Origin: Fagopyrum homotropicum
Lineage: Eukaryota > Streptophyta > Magnoliopsida > Caryophyllales > Polygonaceae
Assembly (NCBI GenBank): GCA_033239125.1
Contig: BSWB01000001.1
Span: forward strand, 139,577,981-139,641,980
DNA length: 64,000 bases
Direction of reading: 5' to 3'
Shown here: piece after piece, positions 44,296-55,776 of the stretch
Layout: each line of letters begins with the position of its first letter
How positions within the stretch are numbered: the first letter of the stretch is position 1
Notes under the pieces: generated by a model
What the model saw: the letters and a program-made list of their open reading frames with translations, nothing else
The model's database searches: none
Told to the model about the DNA's origin: nothing
Position numbers and translations under genes: made by a program

Positions 44296-45851
44296 TTAGC
44301 TGCTCCCTTTCATGGCTGCAAGCAATGCGAACTCCACCTCATCGCCGCCAATGTTGAATTTCAACTTGGCGTTCTTGCAATCCACGTTGCAACCCGAAGT
44401 TGCCAGAAATGGCCTCCCGAGAATAATAGGAACATGATAATCTGCGGGAATGTCGAGTACAACAAAATCTATAGGTAAGTAGAAGTTACCTAAATTGACC
44501 GGAACGTCCTCCAAGATGCCCACGGGATGGGTGATGAAGCGATCCGCCATATAAAGTCGAATTTTGACCGGCTTGGGCTCTCCAAGTCCGATCTTCACAC
44601 ATAGCTCCAGCGGGATGATGCTCACGCTAGCTCCTAGATCGCAAAGGGCTTCACAAGTGACATCCCCAACTTGAATGGGAATGCAAAATGAGCCGGGATC
44701 TCTCAATTTAGGTGGCATCTTCTCCTTCATGATTTGTATGAGCTCCGAGGATTTAAATGTCATCCTAACTTCACCAAAATCTTCCAATTTCCTCTTCCTT
44801 GATAGGATCTCTTTCAAGAACTTCCCATAGGCGGGCATTCCTAGAATAGCATCAAGGAAAGGAATGTTAATGTGCAGTTTATTCATCAAGTCAAGGAACT
44901 TACCAAAGTGCTTGTCTAGATGTGCTCTGGCCCTTGACTGGGGGAATGGAAGTTGTGGTTTGTATGCAGGAGGTGGAACATAAACTTCAGTTTTCCCCTC
45001 CGCTTTCTGTGGCTCCACCTCGGTCGGCATCTCGGTCGAAGTGTTCTTCGACTGCATCTGGACCGAGGTGGTCTTCGTCGGTACTAGCACCGACCGAGGC
45101 ACTGGTTCTGCAGTTTTCAGTCCACTCCTCGTAGTTATGGCCATGATCTGGCCCTTAGGGTTGCTCTCCGTCCTTGCTGGAAGCTTCCCTGGATCTCTTG
45201 GCACTTCATTCGCCCTACTTGCAAGTTGTTGTTCTAAGGCCTTTTGGGCCTTCGAAAATGAAGTCATAGAAGTCTCCATAGCATTGAGCTTGATCAAGAT
45301 GGCCTCCAGAACTGCGTCTTTCTTTTCCGGTTGAGACGAACTTGATCCTTGCTCCTGGCTCTTTAGTGGAGTAGAAGAAGAAGAAGGGGAAGAGAGGAAA
45401 GGGTTAGAGGAATCGTTAGAGTTGGAGTTTGAATGATTGTTATCAGAATTTTGGTTGTTCGCCCTCCAGTTGTTGCTATTGGATCCTCTATTGTTGTTGT
45501 TGTAATTGTTGTGCCGGGAACCGTTGTTGTTGTTACGGTATCCGCTGTTGTTGTTCCTTTGTCCTTGCTCTTCCTTCTTGGTTTGAGCAACCAAGAGTTC
45601 CTTCAATTGCTTCACGTCGTTCTTCAAAGACGTGAGCTGATTGTTATTGGGCTGAGTTTCTTGGAAGTTAACTCTCTTAACTCCACCTTCAGCTCCTTGA
45701 TGAGTGTACTTTTCCATGTGCAAAGCTTGCTTCTCGATGAAGTCCCAAGCTTCGTCAACCGCCATGTCCATAAAGGTACCGGCGGAGAGTAGTTGGAGAT
45801 TGAACTGGGTGCTTCCGTCAAGTCCTTTGAAGTATATCTCCAATAACTCTT
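44296..45851 (-). pseudogene. Element A gag C-terminus and protease
   Basis: Continues gag after the frameshift with EIYFKGLDGSTQFNLQLLSAGTF-type text, a long Asn-rich stretch (about 45440-45560), a Ser-rich part and a PPPAYKPQLPFPQSRARAHLDKHFGK block. Protease has CDLGASVSIIP, YMADRFITHPVGILEDVPV and IILGRPFLATSG, the Athila-type retropepsin. It would cut Gag-Pol. The frame stops at 44296 and the continuation (DDIFNIYDEEESRELVSSIL) needs another frame, so a second small indel is present. Confidence 0.86.
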
Positions 45852-46729
45852 AACTTTGGAATCCCATGATGTGGGCAATCCAAAAGAACGTCCTTGAACC
45901 GCTCCCATGATTTGGACAAGCTCTCCTTGTCCTTCATAATGAAAGCGTTGATCTTTCCCCTCATTTCAGCTGTCTTTGAGGGGGGAAAGAATTTGGTTAA
46001 GAATTCCGTCGTCATCTCCTCCCATGTGCTAATTTTTCCTGGAGGAAGAGATTGATACCAAGTAAGAGCTCTATCTTTTAAAGAAAAGTAAAAAGGTCTT
46101 AGCTTGTAGTTATTGTTTTCGATTCGTGAGGGTCGCAAGGTCTCCATCAAGATCTCATAGTTTTGAAGATGTTGATGTGGTGATTCCTTCTCTAGCCCTC
46201 CGAATTGGCATTGACGAATCATGGATAGAACTTGCGGTCGAAGTTCGTAGTCATGGTCCGCTGGATCTCCTAGGTTAACTCCTGGACGCCTCAGTTGTTG
46301 ACTAGGGTCCATCCGTTGACCTAGGGTTTGTGGGATTCCTGCAAGAAGAGCTCCTCGGATTGGCATCCGAGGTGGAAGTATCTCGGCCGGGGCGTTTAGT
46401 ACTGGAACCTGCCTCGGTCGAGGGTCAGCAACTGGGACTTGCATCGGTCGAGGGTCGGGAACTGGATCTTCCCTCGGTCGAAGTAGGATCTGGTCTCGTA
46501 TGGCTGCCATAAACGCTTCGATCGCCTCAGTCCTGGTGCGATTTTCTTCCTTTTCTTGCCTTAGTTCTTCCCTGCTGAGGCGTAGCAGCTCTAGCGCCTC
46601 TTTCAACTCGGTCGCAAGATCGCGGTCGTCTTGGTGGGCAATCTTCGCTTCTCTTAAGCGTCGCTTGTATGTCTTTTCTGGTTCGGGATCGTAAGGAACG
46701 ATTTCCTTCCTAGTGCGGGTTCTTCGCAT
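45852..46729 (-). pseudogene. Element A gag, N-terminal part
   Basis: The probable start is ATG at 46729 (MRRTRTRKEIVPYDPEPEKTY), about 105 bp after the PBS. The open frame also allows a Met 11 codons earlier. A charged helical stretch (ELKEALELLRLSREELRQEKEE) is followed by a Pro-rich repeat (VPDPRPMQVPVADPRPRQVPV) coded by the family motif CTCGGTCGAG. The Gag core has FYFSLKDRALTWYQSLPPG and WERFKDVLLDCPHHGIPKL. A one-base shift near 45852 throws the frame off, and the next segment continues in another frame. Confidence 0.85.
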
Positions 46730-46833
46730 ATACCTAAGAAAGAACCTGCAAAAGTCACTCAAGTAGAGTGGTTAGTAGACACGGGGGCAAGTTCCCCGAG
46801 AGCAAACCGTAACCGGCTCGGTCTAGACCAAGT

Positions 46834-46850
46834 CCCCGGCAACGGCGCCA
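46834..46850 (-). other. Element A primer-binding site (tRNA-Asp type)
   Basis: CCCCGGCAACGGCGCCA on the plus strand equals the 3' end of plant tRNA-Asp with CCA, so the minus strand TGGCGCCGTTGCCGGGG is its complement. Six bases separate it from the LTR. The same site is used by element C. Confidence 0.85.
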
Positions 46851-46856
46851 AAAACT

Positions 46857-48616
46857 TGTTCGCTCCAAACGGTGTGTGCAAGCTTTAAATTTATAACCCT
46901 AGACGTAAATTTAAAACAAGGATGCGAACCCGCAGTGTACGGATCAATCGTAGTAAAAAGCAAGGAATTCCAGGGGTCGATCACAGGGACTTAGTGAAAC
47001 AAAGTCCAATTACTGTATGCTTATGTAAATACTAACCACAAGAGGTGATCAAAACAATCAAAGATGATATAGAAGTCAATAAAGGAAAATATGCAATTCC
47101 AGGGATTAAAGCATCTAGTTCTGGTTCTAACTCAAGATCTAAAGATAAGCGGACAAAGTTGAGGTTTTTGTATGGGGAAGACGTTTCTAAAGTGGAATAG
47201 ATCACCGGGTAAGTCTCACTACTCACTAACCCAAAACCGTAACTCCTATTACCGGGTAAGTCTCAAGGAATTAAGATAAAGAACTATAATCTCAAACTAA
47301 CACACCATCTAAGGGAATAGAATCAACCTTTACCGGGTAAGTCTCAGGCTAACTCACAAAGATGGGATGCAAGCACACTCAAACCCCAATAAAGGATAAA
47401 CCTTTATTACCTACACTTATGATCTTAGGTACACAAACTAAGGAATTACCGGGTAAGTCTCATCCTAAGCTTGCATTGAACCAGGAAAGGTGTAATAAGA
47501 ATAGGATTTGTCAAACTCTAACACTTAACTCTTAGTTTAGGATCAGATAAGTCACCTCGGTCAGACGAATTCCACCCCGGCCGAGATGTTCATCAACTGA
47601 ACGAAATGCTTAGGGTTAAGGTTAAAGACTCGAACTTTCAGGGTCCTACTAGAATCTAAGATTATTCTATCATTGTTTTTCCCACAACCTTCAGCAAATC
47701 ACCCTAGAATCACACAAGGAAATTAGCCACTCATCATCATGAAAGTATTAATCAAGTATATGGGAAGAAGGTGAATATTTGAACAAGAAGAATTTAATGA
47801 AAAGACTTCAATAACTGAATCAAATATCACAACAAAAACGTTCCTTGGATACAAATCCAATAAGGTAAAACAACAAGGAAGGGAATCTAAGATAACCTTA
47901 CAAAACCCTTCAAAAGCTATAATCTTCAATCTTCCTTCAACCTTCAAAAAGGTTCTTCAAATCTCCCAACTGGAGTGTGGTTGATGCAGCGGTGTATAAA
48001 CCCTGATCGGTGGTATAGCATGCTCCGGTCTATGCGGGATGTTGGATTTGTGGAAATCCAACCCTTTTTATAGGAAAATAACCCTCCAAAGATAAGATAT
48101 CTTAGAAAGATCTCTTCCCATAAAAATAGGTAAAATATATGATCTAGCATATCTTCTTCCTTCCAGGAGCCAAGCCCAAAAATATAAGATCACTTTCCAA
48201 AGATAAAAGATCTCAGCCAAGAATAAAATATTCTCGCCGCGTCCTAGGCGTTCGCCTCGGTCGAGTCGACTTCTCTGGATCACCTCGGTCGAGGTGACTC
48301 TGTGGTCAACCGAGGTGAGTCACAACTGAATGTGAAATCTCTCAAATCTGGTCCAAAGTGAATCTCAAATCCATGGCTATGCTTCCTAGATGGTTCCTGA
48401 ATGTAGCTCCAATGACTTCATAGCTCCTTTTGCTCCTTTTTAATGCGAAACGTACCATTTTACCTACGATTACAACAAAACTAGGTGTAGACCTCGATTC
48501 CCGCAAAGGTAGATGAAATGGTAATATAATCACATAATATACATACAAACATGCAGATTATTGAAGATAAAATGTCCAAACAAACCCCAAAATATAGACT
48601 ATAATTCATGCTATCA
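46857..48616 (-). repeat. Element A 5' LTR (1760 bp)
   Basis: Same length and ends as 35691-37450, with scattered substitutions. It holds the promoter for the minus-strand element. A TATA box lies at about 48061-48073. Confidence 0.9.
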
Positions 48617-48621
48617 TCAAT
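48617..48621. repeat. Target-site duplication TCAAT, right of element A
   Basis: Partner of 35686-35690. Confidence 0.88.
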
Positions 48622-48818
48622 CTAACTCCATTCTCCCTTGATTCGTTCGGTTTTAGCTCTTAATTGCCTACAATCAACACAAAGCTTATGTAGACCTCTA
48701 TATCGACAAAATAGATAAACTAACTCACAAATGCTTCAATGCTTTATCAATGAATACCAATATGGATGAAATACACTTAGAAAACGTTCCTAAAATATCA
48801 CAATATTTTATGCTAACA
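48617..48818 (-). repeat. Element B 3' LTR, inner part
   Basis: Continues the LTR from 35690 after element A. It ends GCTAACA at 48818. The minus strand starts TGTTAGCATAAAATATTGTG, matching the element C LTR start with one base difference. Polypurine-like GTATGGGGTTATTT precedes it on the minus strand (48819-48832). Confidence 0.84.
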
Positions 48819-50181
48819 AATAACCCCATACTTGCCACTTCCTTGTCCCTAAGCAAGGTCTTTCAAAAGCTTTAAAATTCAAGTTAGGATGAAATATGTG
48901 TACCTTCTCAAAGCAAAACTTCTTTTAGATGAATGTGCTTTCTAATCAATAGATCATCCTCAAATCTTGCTTCATTCGTTTATAAAACTTTCATACACAT
49001 AATCAAAGAGTAAAGAGTAAAGAAAGCTCATGAATTAATCAAACTTCCATGTAAACATCATAACCTTCAAACATTATCAAAATCAATCATAAGAAACTTC
49101 AATTTAGATCACCAAGTCATATAACATTCTTTTGATCTTAAGGACTTTCAAACAAGGTCTAGAATGCGGGAAGGGAAGGAAAACTTTAAGGAATGTGGTG
49201 CATGAATCCGGGAAAGTGGATAACTACTCTTTTCTTTTTCTCTTGCGGTTTCCGCAGCACTTTCAACTTAGAGCTTCACTCTCTTCTCTTCAATTCATTT
49301 TTCGACTTTACTTTTGGAGTTATGGATATAGGTGCACAAAAACCGAAGCCTAGGAGATTGACGTTTCTCATTTTTACGAGATGCCTCAAACCCTTGATGC
49401 ACATACCATAATCCGCTAGGAATATCGCTCAATCCGACTTTGGCAAGACACAAACACCCGGCTATGTGAATGGTGCCGAGTTACTCATCATCATGATTGA
49501 CTTCCCCAAACCTATAATTTCTTTCTATTCTTTTGAATGCAAAGTATTGCTTTCATGGCCCTCCCACATCAAACATGCCAATTTTCAACTCCTCCAAATT
49601 CTCGGATAGGTAAAGGAGGTCATTATTTCAATGAGGGGCTAAATGATCAAAGGAAGAAGAAAGAAAATCGAATTGCCTTAATCATCTCAAAAAGAAGCAT
49701 AAGAATTTATTATGTGATTTCAACCTTGATTTCTCAAAATGATTTAAGTGACATTCATCACATTATGAAATTTGCAAAAGAGGAATAATCAACTCATTCA
49801 ATTTCTTTTCAATTCACTATTTGTTTAAGCATGCGATTGTCATCAAAACTCAATTCACAAGTGGTGATTATCATAGAAATCATCTCTATCCTTAGAAGCA
49901 CAAAATTTTCAAAATTTTTCAATTTGTATGGGTTTTTCAAAAGCTTTTTCATGCAATGCAATAATGAAACGTGTAACAATAGAATGAACATGCAAGGTAG
50001 TCTCGATAAAAGCATACAAAAGTGAGTAAGAGTTATTACAAACTATTAGTCACACCCCACCCCATACTTGGAACAAACATTGTCCCTAATGTTCAAAAAG
50101 AAAAAGAAGAAAAGAAAGAAAGAAAAAGAACTCACAAAATGGTGGTGGAGCGGCTAAAACGTCGATCATCCAAGGTCATCA
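48819..50181 (-). other. Element B 3' noncoding region with conserved block
   Basis: No coding frame. It holds a polypurine tract next to the LTR and a 136-bp block (49378-49513) that is about 96% identical to 38005-38140 of element A without gaps. A purine-rich run lies at 50095-50130. Confidence 0.7.
49378..49513 (-). promoter_or_regulatory. Conserved noncoding block, element B copy
   Basis: Partner of 38005-38140, same position relative to ORF3 and the 3' LTR. Confidence 0.6.
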
Positions 50182-51762
50182 CTACGGTGGAGGCGGTGGT
50201 GGAAATGGGGAGAAGCTAGGATCATAGTACCGCCCGAACTGCTGGCGGTAAACGTCTCTCATCATATGGTCAAGATCGTCGACTCGTGCATCCCTAGCAT
50301 CAACACGAATCTCTAAAGCTCCAACCCTATCGGAAAGGTCGGTAGCCCACTGTGGCAGCTGCTCGTACCAACCAGGTGGCTGGCTGTACCACGCCGGTGC
50401 ATCTGAAGGTGCTGGTGCTGGTGGCGGCTGTGAATGCCAAGGCGGTGGAGCTCCCATCCAATCCGGCTGCGTCCTATACCAAGTAGGAGGATCCGCCATC
50501 CAAGTCGGCCTCTCGCTCATACTAGCATGGCGAGAGGAAGAGCCAGATGCTCTAGCAGGGCGGGGAGAATGTCTAGGCATGTCGGGAACTACATCCGGCT
50601 GATCCGGGAATGTACCAAAGTCCTGATCAACTCCTCCTCCTCCCTCATAATCATCTCCTCCTCTCATCTCCTCCTCCTCTACAACTGGTGGTGATGGGAC
50701 GTAAGGAGGGGCTACCAATCTGTTCGCATGCATGGCAGCGAACGTCGCCTTCCAGTTATGGCGTCCAGCCATAATGGAATACTCGGGGAGCCACTCTATA
50801 CCTCTCCCGGTCCTACTCTCCCATGGCATAGCAGCATATGGTGAACCTCTATGGGTGGGGAAGATGATGCCTCTAGTCATGAGGCTATGTAGTCCTAGGG
50901 GTGTAGCAGCAATACGTGTACAAGCCGAGAAGTCTACCCCTAATGTCCTAGCAAGGTGGGTGACCATCCCACCATATCCAATGTTACCAGCCCTCTTGTT
51001 CTTTAGCTTGCTCATAGTAGCAGCTAAGAGGGTGGCACAATCTGCAGGTCTACCGTATAGCATACAGTAGAGAAGGAAAAGCTCATTTGTCTTGATCTTC
51101 TGAGGCGTCTCCGTCCTAGGGAAGAGACACTCAGAAAGTACCCTGTGAGCAATCTTCAAGGCTAGGTGATACATCAACCTAGACTTGGTATCAGCTGGCT
51201 GCCAGCGGTCCTCGTTGGCATAGATCATGGCGATCTCCTCCCAAAAATCCTTGGCGTACACGCCAGTGGGAAAACGACCATTGAAGGTCTCGTGGAACCC
51301 AAAGAAGGCTCCAAACTCCCTGATGGAGAACTCATAATCTCTTTCCATCAGCCGGAAAGAGACAGTCCTATCTACATGACTGTGCTGGAAGGAAACCACA
51401 AACTCCCTCGTGATCTCCTCATAAGCATCTTCCCGAATAGCGGAGAAGATGACTAGATCGGCTCTATCTAAGAGCCAAGTAATGTCTCCTATCACATATA
51501 GAGGCTCTAACTCCTCAAGCAATATATACCTAGGTCCTATGACTGCTCTCTTATGGATCTTCTTTAAAGCATCGAGATGATCCTCATGGATGGTAGGGTT
51601 CCTAGGGCGAGGTGGTGATGGTGATGATGGAGGTGAAGGGGATGAAGGGGATGGTACTCTAGAAGAGGAAGCATCATTGCCTTTCCTCTTTTTGTTCTTG
51701 TCATTATTCTTATCCTAATTCTTATCCTTGTTCCTACCGGACACTCTCCTCACAAAATCCAT
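50182..51762 (-). pseudogene. Element B ORF3 (Athila-type post-integrase ORF), one stop
   Basis: The frame runs from ATG at 51762 to 50182 (526 codons) with a single TAG at 51715-51717 (codon 16). The N-terminus is Lys/Asn then Pro/Ser-rich. The conserved core includes DRADLVIFSAIRED, VSFRLMERDYEFSIREFGAFFG, LMYHLALKIAHRVLSECL, RTETPQKIKTNELFLLYCM, GGMVTHLAR and PYAAMPWE. The C-terminus ends in Pro runs. The same core occurs in element A ORF3. These belong to the large plant family of ATHILA ORF1 / putative plant transposon proteins, function unknown. It sits where an env-like gene would be, but I see no signal peptide or membrane segment. Confidence 0.78.
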
Positions 51763-52593
51763 ACTCGGTCAAAAACCACGGTCTGTTCTTGGATTTCCAC
51801 GGCCGTGGAACGTACAGTGACCGTTGTTCGGCACGTGATTTCTCAAAACTCAGCAACAATTCACCAAACTCAGCAGCAATTAGTCCTAGACTAATTTCCT
51901 TCCAATTTCAATCAGTTCTCCTAAAAATACTAAAAAAAACGAAGCCAAATCGACAAAGATAGAGAAAGAACCAAAAACCTAGGTTTTCGGATTTTGGAAT
52001 CCGAATAGTGGCTTCTCCAGTGATTTGCCGCTTGAATCGTTGCTTGGATCTTGTTGGTGATTGGATTTGCTTCAGTTTTGGTCAAAGAATCGTTAAAAAC
52101 GATTAACGAACGAAGATTTGAGAGAAAGGGCGTGGAATCGGCGATTTTTTAGCGTGGAATGGGTTTTTGGTTTTGTGTTTTGTGAAGAACGTGGTTTATA
52201 TAGTGGCCGTAAAAATTTTTGAAAATCACGGTCTATCGGGGGGTTCCACGGCCGTGGAAATGTACGGAACCGTGGTTTTGGTGATTTTTCTCAGGCTTTT
52301 GAGAATTACGGTCACTGTAGCTGTCACGTCCGTGGTTTAGGCCGTGGAACTCTCTGTAATGCTCCAAAGTCCAAGTTTCGTCACTTTTTTTCAAACTTTC
52401 TCCTCCACTTTCTTTTTCCACTGTTCCTACATCCAAAAACACGAACATACCGGAAGGTATCGAAGGCAAAACAAAGCAAAAACGTCTAAACTAAACTAAT
52501 CTATGAATCAAAAACAAAAGCGATAATGTAATACCTTGGGTTGCCTCCCAAGAAGCGCTTTGTTTAAGGTCCGTAGCTAGACCATATTCGCAC
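51763..52593 (-). other. Element B spacer between integrase and ORF3, motif-rich
   Basis: No gene. Exact CCACGGCCGTGG sites at 51797-51808 and 52246-52257, with several variants (ACGGTC, GGCCGTGG, CCGTGGTT) around 52225-52365. The corresponding spacer of element A carries its own motif (CTCGGTCGAG type). Confidence 0.7.
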
Positions 52594-55500
52594 TTATTCG
52601 AGTGCGGTGGGCGCGAACTCTTCAGCTTGGAGTTCCGGTGTGTACTTCTTGAGTCGTTGACCGTTCACCTTAAAGCTTCCGCCCGTTTCACCCCATACTT
52701 CAACTGAACCATGGGGAAAAATACGTTTGATTAGAAAAAGTCCGGTCCAACGAGATTTAAGCTTACCTGGAAAGAGACGAAGCCATGAATTGAAGAGGAG
52801 GACTTGATCTCCTTCTTTGAAGTCCTTTGGAATGATGTGCTTATCATGCCAACGCTTTGCTCTTTCTTTATAGATCTTGGCGTTTTCGTAAGCGTTCAAG
52901 CGAAGTTCTTCAAGCTCATTTAGGTCCAAGAGACGCTTCTCTCCCGCTTCCTTCATGCTGAATTTCAACCACTTGATTGCCAAAAACGCCTTGTGCTCCA
53001 ACTCTACCGGTAAGTGACAAGACTTCCCATACACAAGGTTGTATGGTGTAGTTCCGATGGGAGTCTTATATGCAGTCCGGTACGCCCACAATGCGTCATC
53101 TAGCTTCAAGGACCAATCCTTCCTTGTCCTTGAAACCGTCTTCTCTAGGATTCCTTTGATCTCCCGGTTTGAGATCTCCACTTGCCCACTAGTTTGTGGA
53201 TGATAAGGGGTGGCGATCTTGTGAGTCACCCCATACTTAGCTAGAAGAGCTTCAAAACGCCGGGCAATGAAATGAGAGCCTCCATCACTAATGATGGTCC
53301 GTGGTGTCCCAAATCGTGGGAAGTTGGTCTTGTTAAAGAACTTAACCACTACCATGGCATCATTGGTGGGAGAGGCAATTGCTTCAACCCATCTTGAAAC
53401 ATAATCAACCGCTAAAAGTATGTATTGGTTACCACAAGATGATGGGAAAGGTCCCATGAAGTCTACTCCCCAAACGTCAAAGATCTCCACCTCTTGGATG
53501 TTGTTGAGAGGCATCTCATTCCTCCTAGATATATTTTCTGTTCATTGACAAGCATCGCAGCAGGAAACAAAGGTTTGCACATCTTTAAATAGTGTAGGCC
53601 AAAAGAATCCATATTGCAATACCTTAGCGCTAGTCTTGTTCGAACTAGCGTGTCCTCCACAAGGTAGTGAATGACAATGGCGGATGACACTTTGCATCTC
53701 ATCTTCCGGCACACATCGCCGAATAATGCCATCCGGACCTCTCTTAAAGAGGAGAGGTTCATTCCAAAAGTATTCCCGAACATCCTTAAAGAACTTCTTT
53801 CTTTGTGCGTAGGATAATCCGGGCGGTAATTCCTGACAAACCAAATAGTTAACAAAATCAGCAAACCATGGTTCGTTACCTTTGGTGATCACATCGATGC
53901 ACTCCTCTATGATATGTAAATGCTCGTCCGGGAAGGAGTCATCTATAGGTAGGTGGTCGTCTTCTAGATGTGTTAGGCGACTCAAATGATCCACAACAGA
54001 ATTTTCCGAACCCTTCTTGTCGCGGATCTCTAGATCGAATTCTTGTAGGAGAAGAATCCATCTAATTAGCCTTGGCTTCGCATCCTTCTTTGCAAGGAGA
54101 TACCGGATCGCAGCATGATCCGTGTATACAATCACCTTTGCACCTACAAGATAAGAGCGAAATTTGTCAATTGCATATACAATAGCCGAGAACTCTTTTT
54201 CGGTAGTGGCGTAGTTGAGCTGCGCTAATTCATCTAGCGTCTTGCTAGCATAGTAGATAGCGTGAGTTCGCCCTTCCTTTCTTTGTCCAAGGACAGCTCC
54301 TATAGCTACGTCACTTGCATCACACATAACCTCAAAGGGAAGATTCCAATCCGGAGGTTGGATAATCGGAGTTGAAATTAGAGCTTCCCGAATCATATTG
54401 AACGCATCTAAACATTCCTGCGAAAACTCAAAAACTACATCCTTCATCAATAGATTAGTAAGCGGTTTTGATATTTTAGAGAAGTCTTTTATGAAGCGCC
54501 TATAAAATCCAACATGTCCTAGAAAACTTCTTATCCCTTTCACCGAAGTTGAGGGAGGAAGCTTTTCTATTGTCTCTATTTTAGCTTTATCCACCTCAAT
54601 CCTTCTACTAGAGATTAAGTGTCCTAATACAATGCCTTCCTTCACCATGAATTGACACTTCTCCCAATTAAGAACTAGGTTAGTGTCTTCACACCTTTGT
54701 AATACAAGAGCAAGGTTAGAAAGACAATTATCAAAAGAGGAACCATAAACGGAGAAGTCATCCTTAAAAACCTCCATGATTTCCTCTATGTATTCCGAGA
54801 AGATGGCCATCATGCACCGTTGAAAGGTGGTTGGGGCGTTGTAAATCCCGAACGGCATCCTCCTATAGGCAAACGTACCCCACGGGCACGTGAACGTGGT
54901 CTTCTCTTGATCATCCGGGTGTATCGGAATCTGAAAGAAACCACTATAACCGTCAAGATAGCAAAAATGCGAATGTTGTGCTAACCTTTCAAGCATTTAA
55001 TCGATGAAGGGTAGTGGTAAGTGGTCCTTCCTCGTCGCGTTGTTTAGCTTGCGGTAGTCTATGCACATCCGCCATCCTGTTACAGTTTGGGTAGGAATGA
55101 GTTCATTGTTTTTATTGGTGATGACCGTCATTCCTCCCTTCTTCGGAACTACTTGTACGGGACTCACCCACTTGCTATCTGAGATAGGGTAGATGATACC
55201 TGCATCTAGTAGTTTAAGAATTTCCTTCTTGACAACCTCCTTCATGGTCGGATTCAACCGCCTTTGAGGTTGTCGCGAAGTCCTAAAGTCCTCTTCCATT
55301 AAGATCTTATGCATGCATAGGGAAGGTTTGATTCCTACTAAGTCTTCTATAGTGTATCCTAAGGCTTTTCTATGTTTTCTAAGGACAACCATGAGCTTAC
55401 TATGTTCATCTATGCTTAAATCGGAACTAACAATAACCGGGAAGGTACAATTAGGTCCAAGAAATGCGTACCTTAGATGAGTAGGGAGTGACTTTAGTTC

Positions 55501-55776
55501 CATCACTATCGGAGTCTCCAATGGTTCTTGAGGAGCATCCGATGCTTCCTTAGAAGTGTCTAAGGATGTAGAAGGTGTTGGAGAAGGATCAAGAGAAGTT
55601 GTGGAAGAGACACAATTGCCTTCGGAGTCACCCAAAATTACGGTCTCTCTGCATCCTCCACGGCCGTGATTTTGGGCGTGGAAAATATTTGCGGTTGCTC
55701 TGTTCTCTCCACGACCGTGTAACCCTCTGGAGTGAAATCCACGGCCGTGGAATAGAGTGTATGACCATGGATTCAT
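52594..55776 (-). pseudogene. Element B pol: RT, RNase H, integrase
   Basis: One minus-strand frame with two stops: TAA at 54997-54999 (CAA in element C) and TGA at 53542-53544 (AGA in element A). RT shows LLDAGIIYPISDSKWVSP, MCIDYRKLN, FCYLDGYSGFFQIPI, MPFGIYNAPTTFQ and an altered catalytic box FKDD (FMDD in C). RNase H follows (CDASDVAIGAVLG, ATTEKEFSAIVYA, TDHAAIRYLL). Integrase has the zinc-binding region (CGGHASSNKT, CCDAC), DVWGVDFMGP and IISDGGSHF for two Asp residues, and SGQVEISNREIK for Glu. Order RT-RH-IN confirms Ty3/gypsy. The ATG overlaps the gag stop (ATGA, 55773-55776). Confidence 0.88.

Larger units (their letters stand above)
35691..48616 (-). mobile_element. Element A: complete-boundary Athila-type element lacking RT/RNase H
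   Basis: Two 1760-bp LTRs (TGATAGCATG...GGAGCGAACA on the minus strand) flanked by TCAAT (35686-35690 and 48617-48621), inserted in the 3' LTR of element B. Order on the minus strand: 5' LTR, tRNA-Asp PBS, gag, protease, deletion, integrase (split by a solo LTR), spacer, ORF3, 3' noncoding region, 3' LTR. LTRs differ at about 11 sites in the first 400 bp, so it is not recent. Confidence 0.9.

Noticed and set aside
44922..45792. Several plus-strand frames opposite element A gag
   Set aside because: Shadows of the Asn/Ser-rich gag, giving Cys/Val-rich low-complexity translations.
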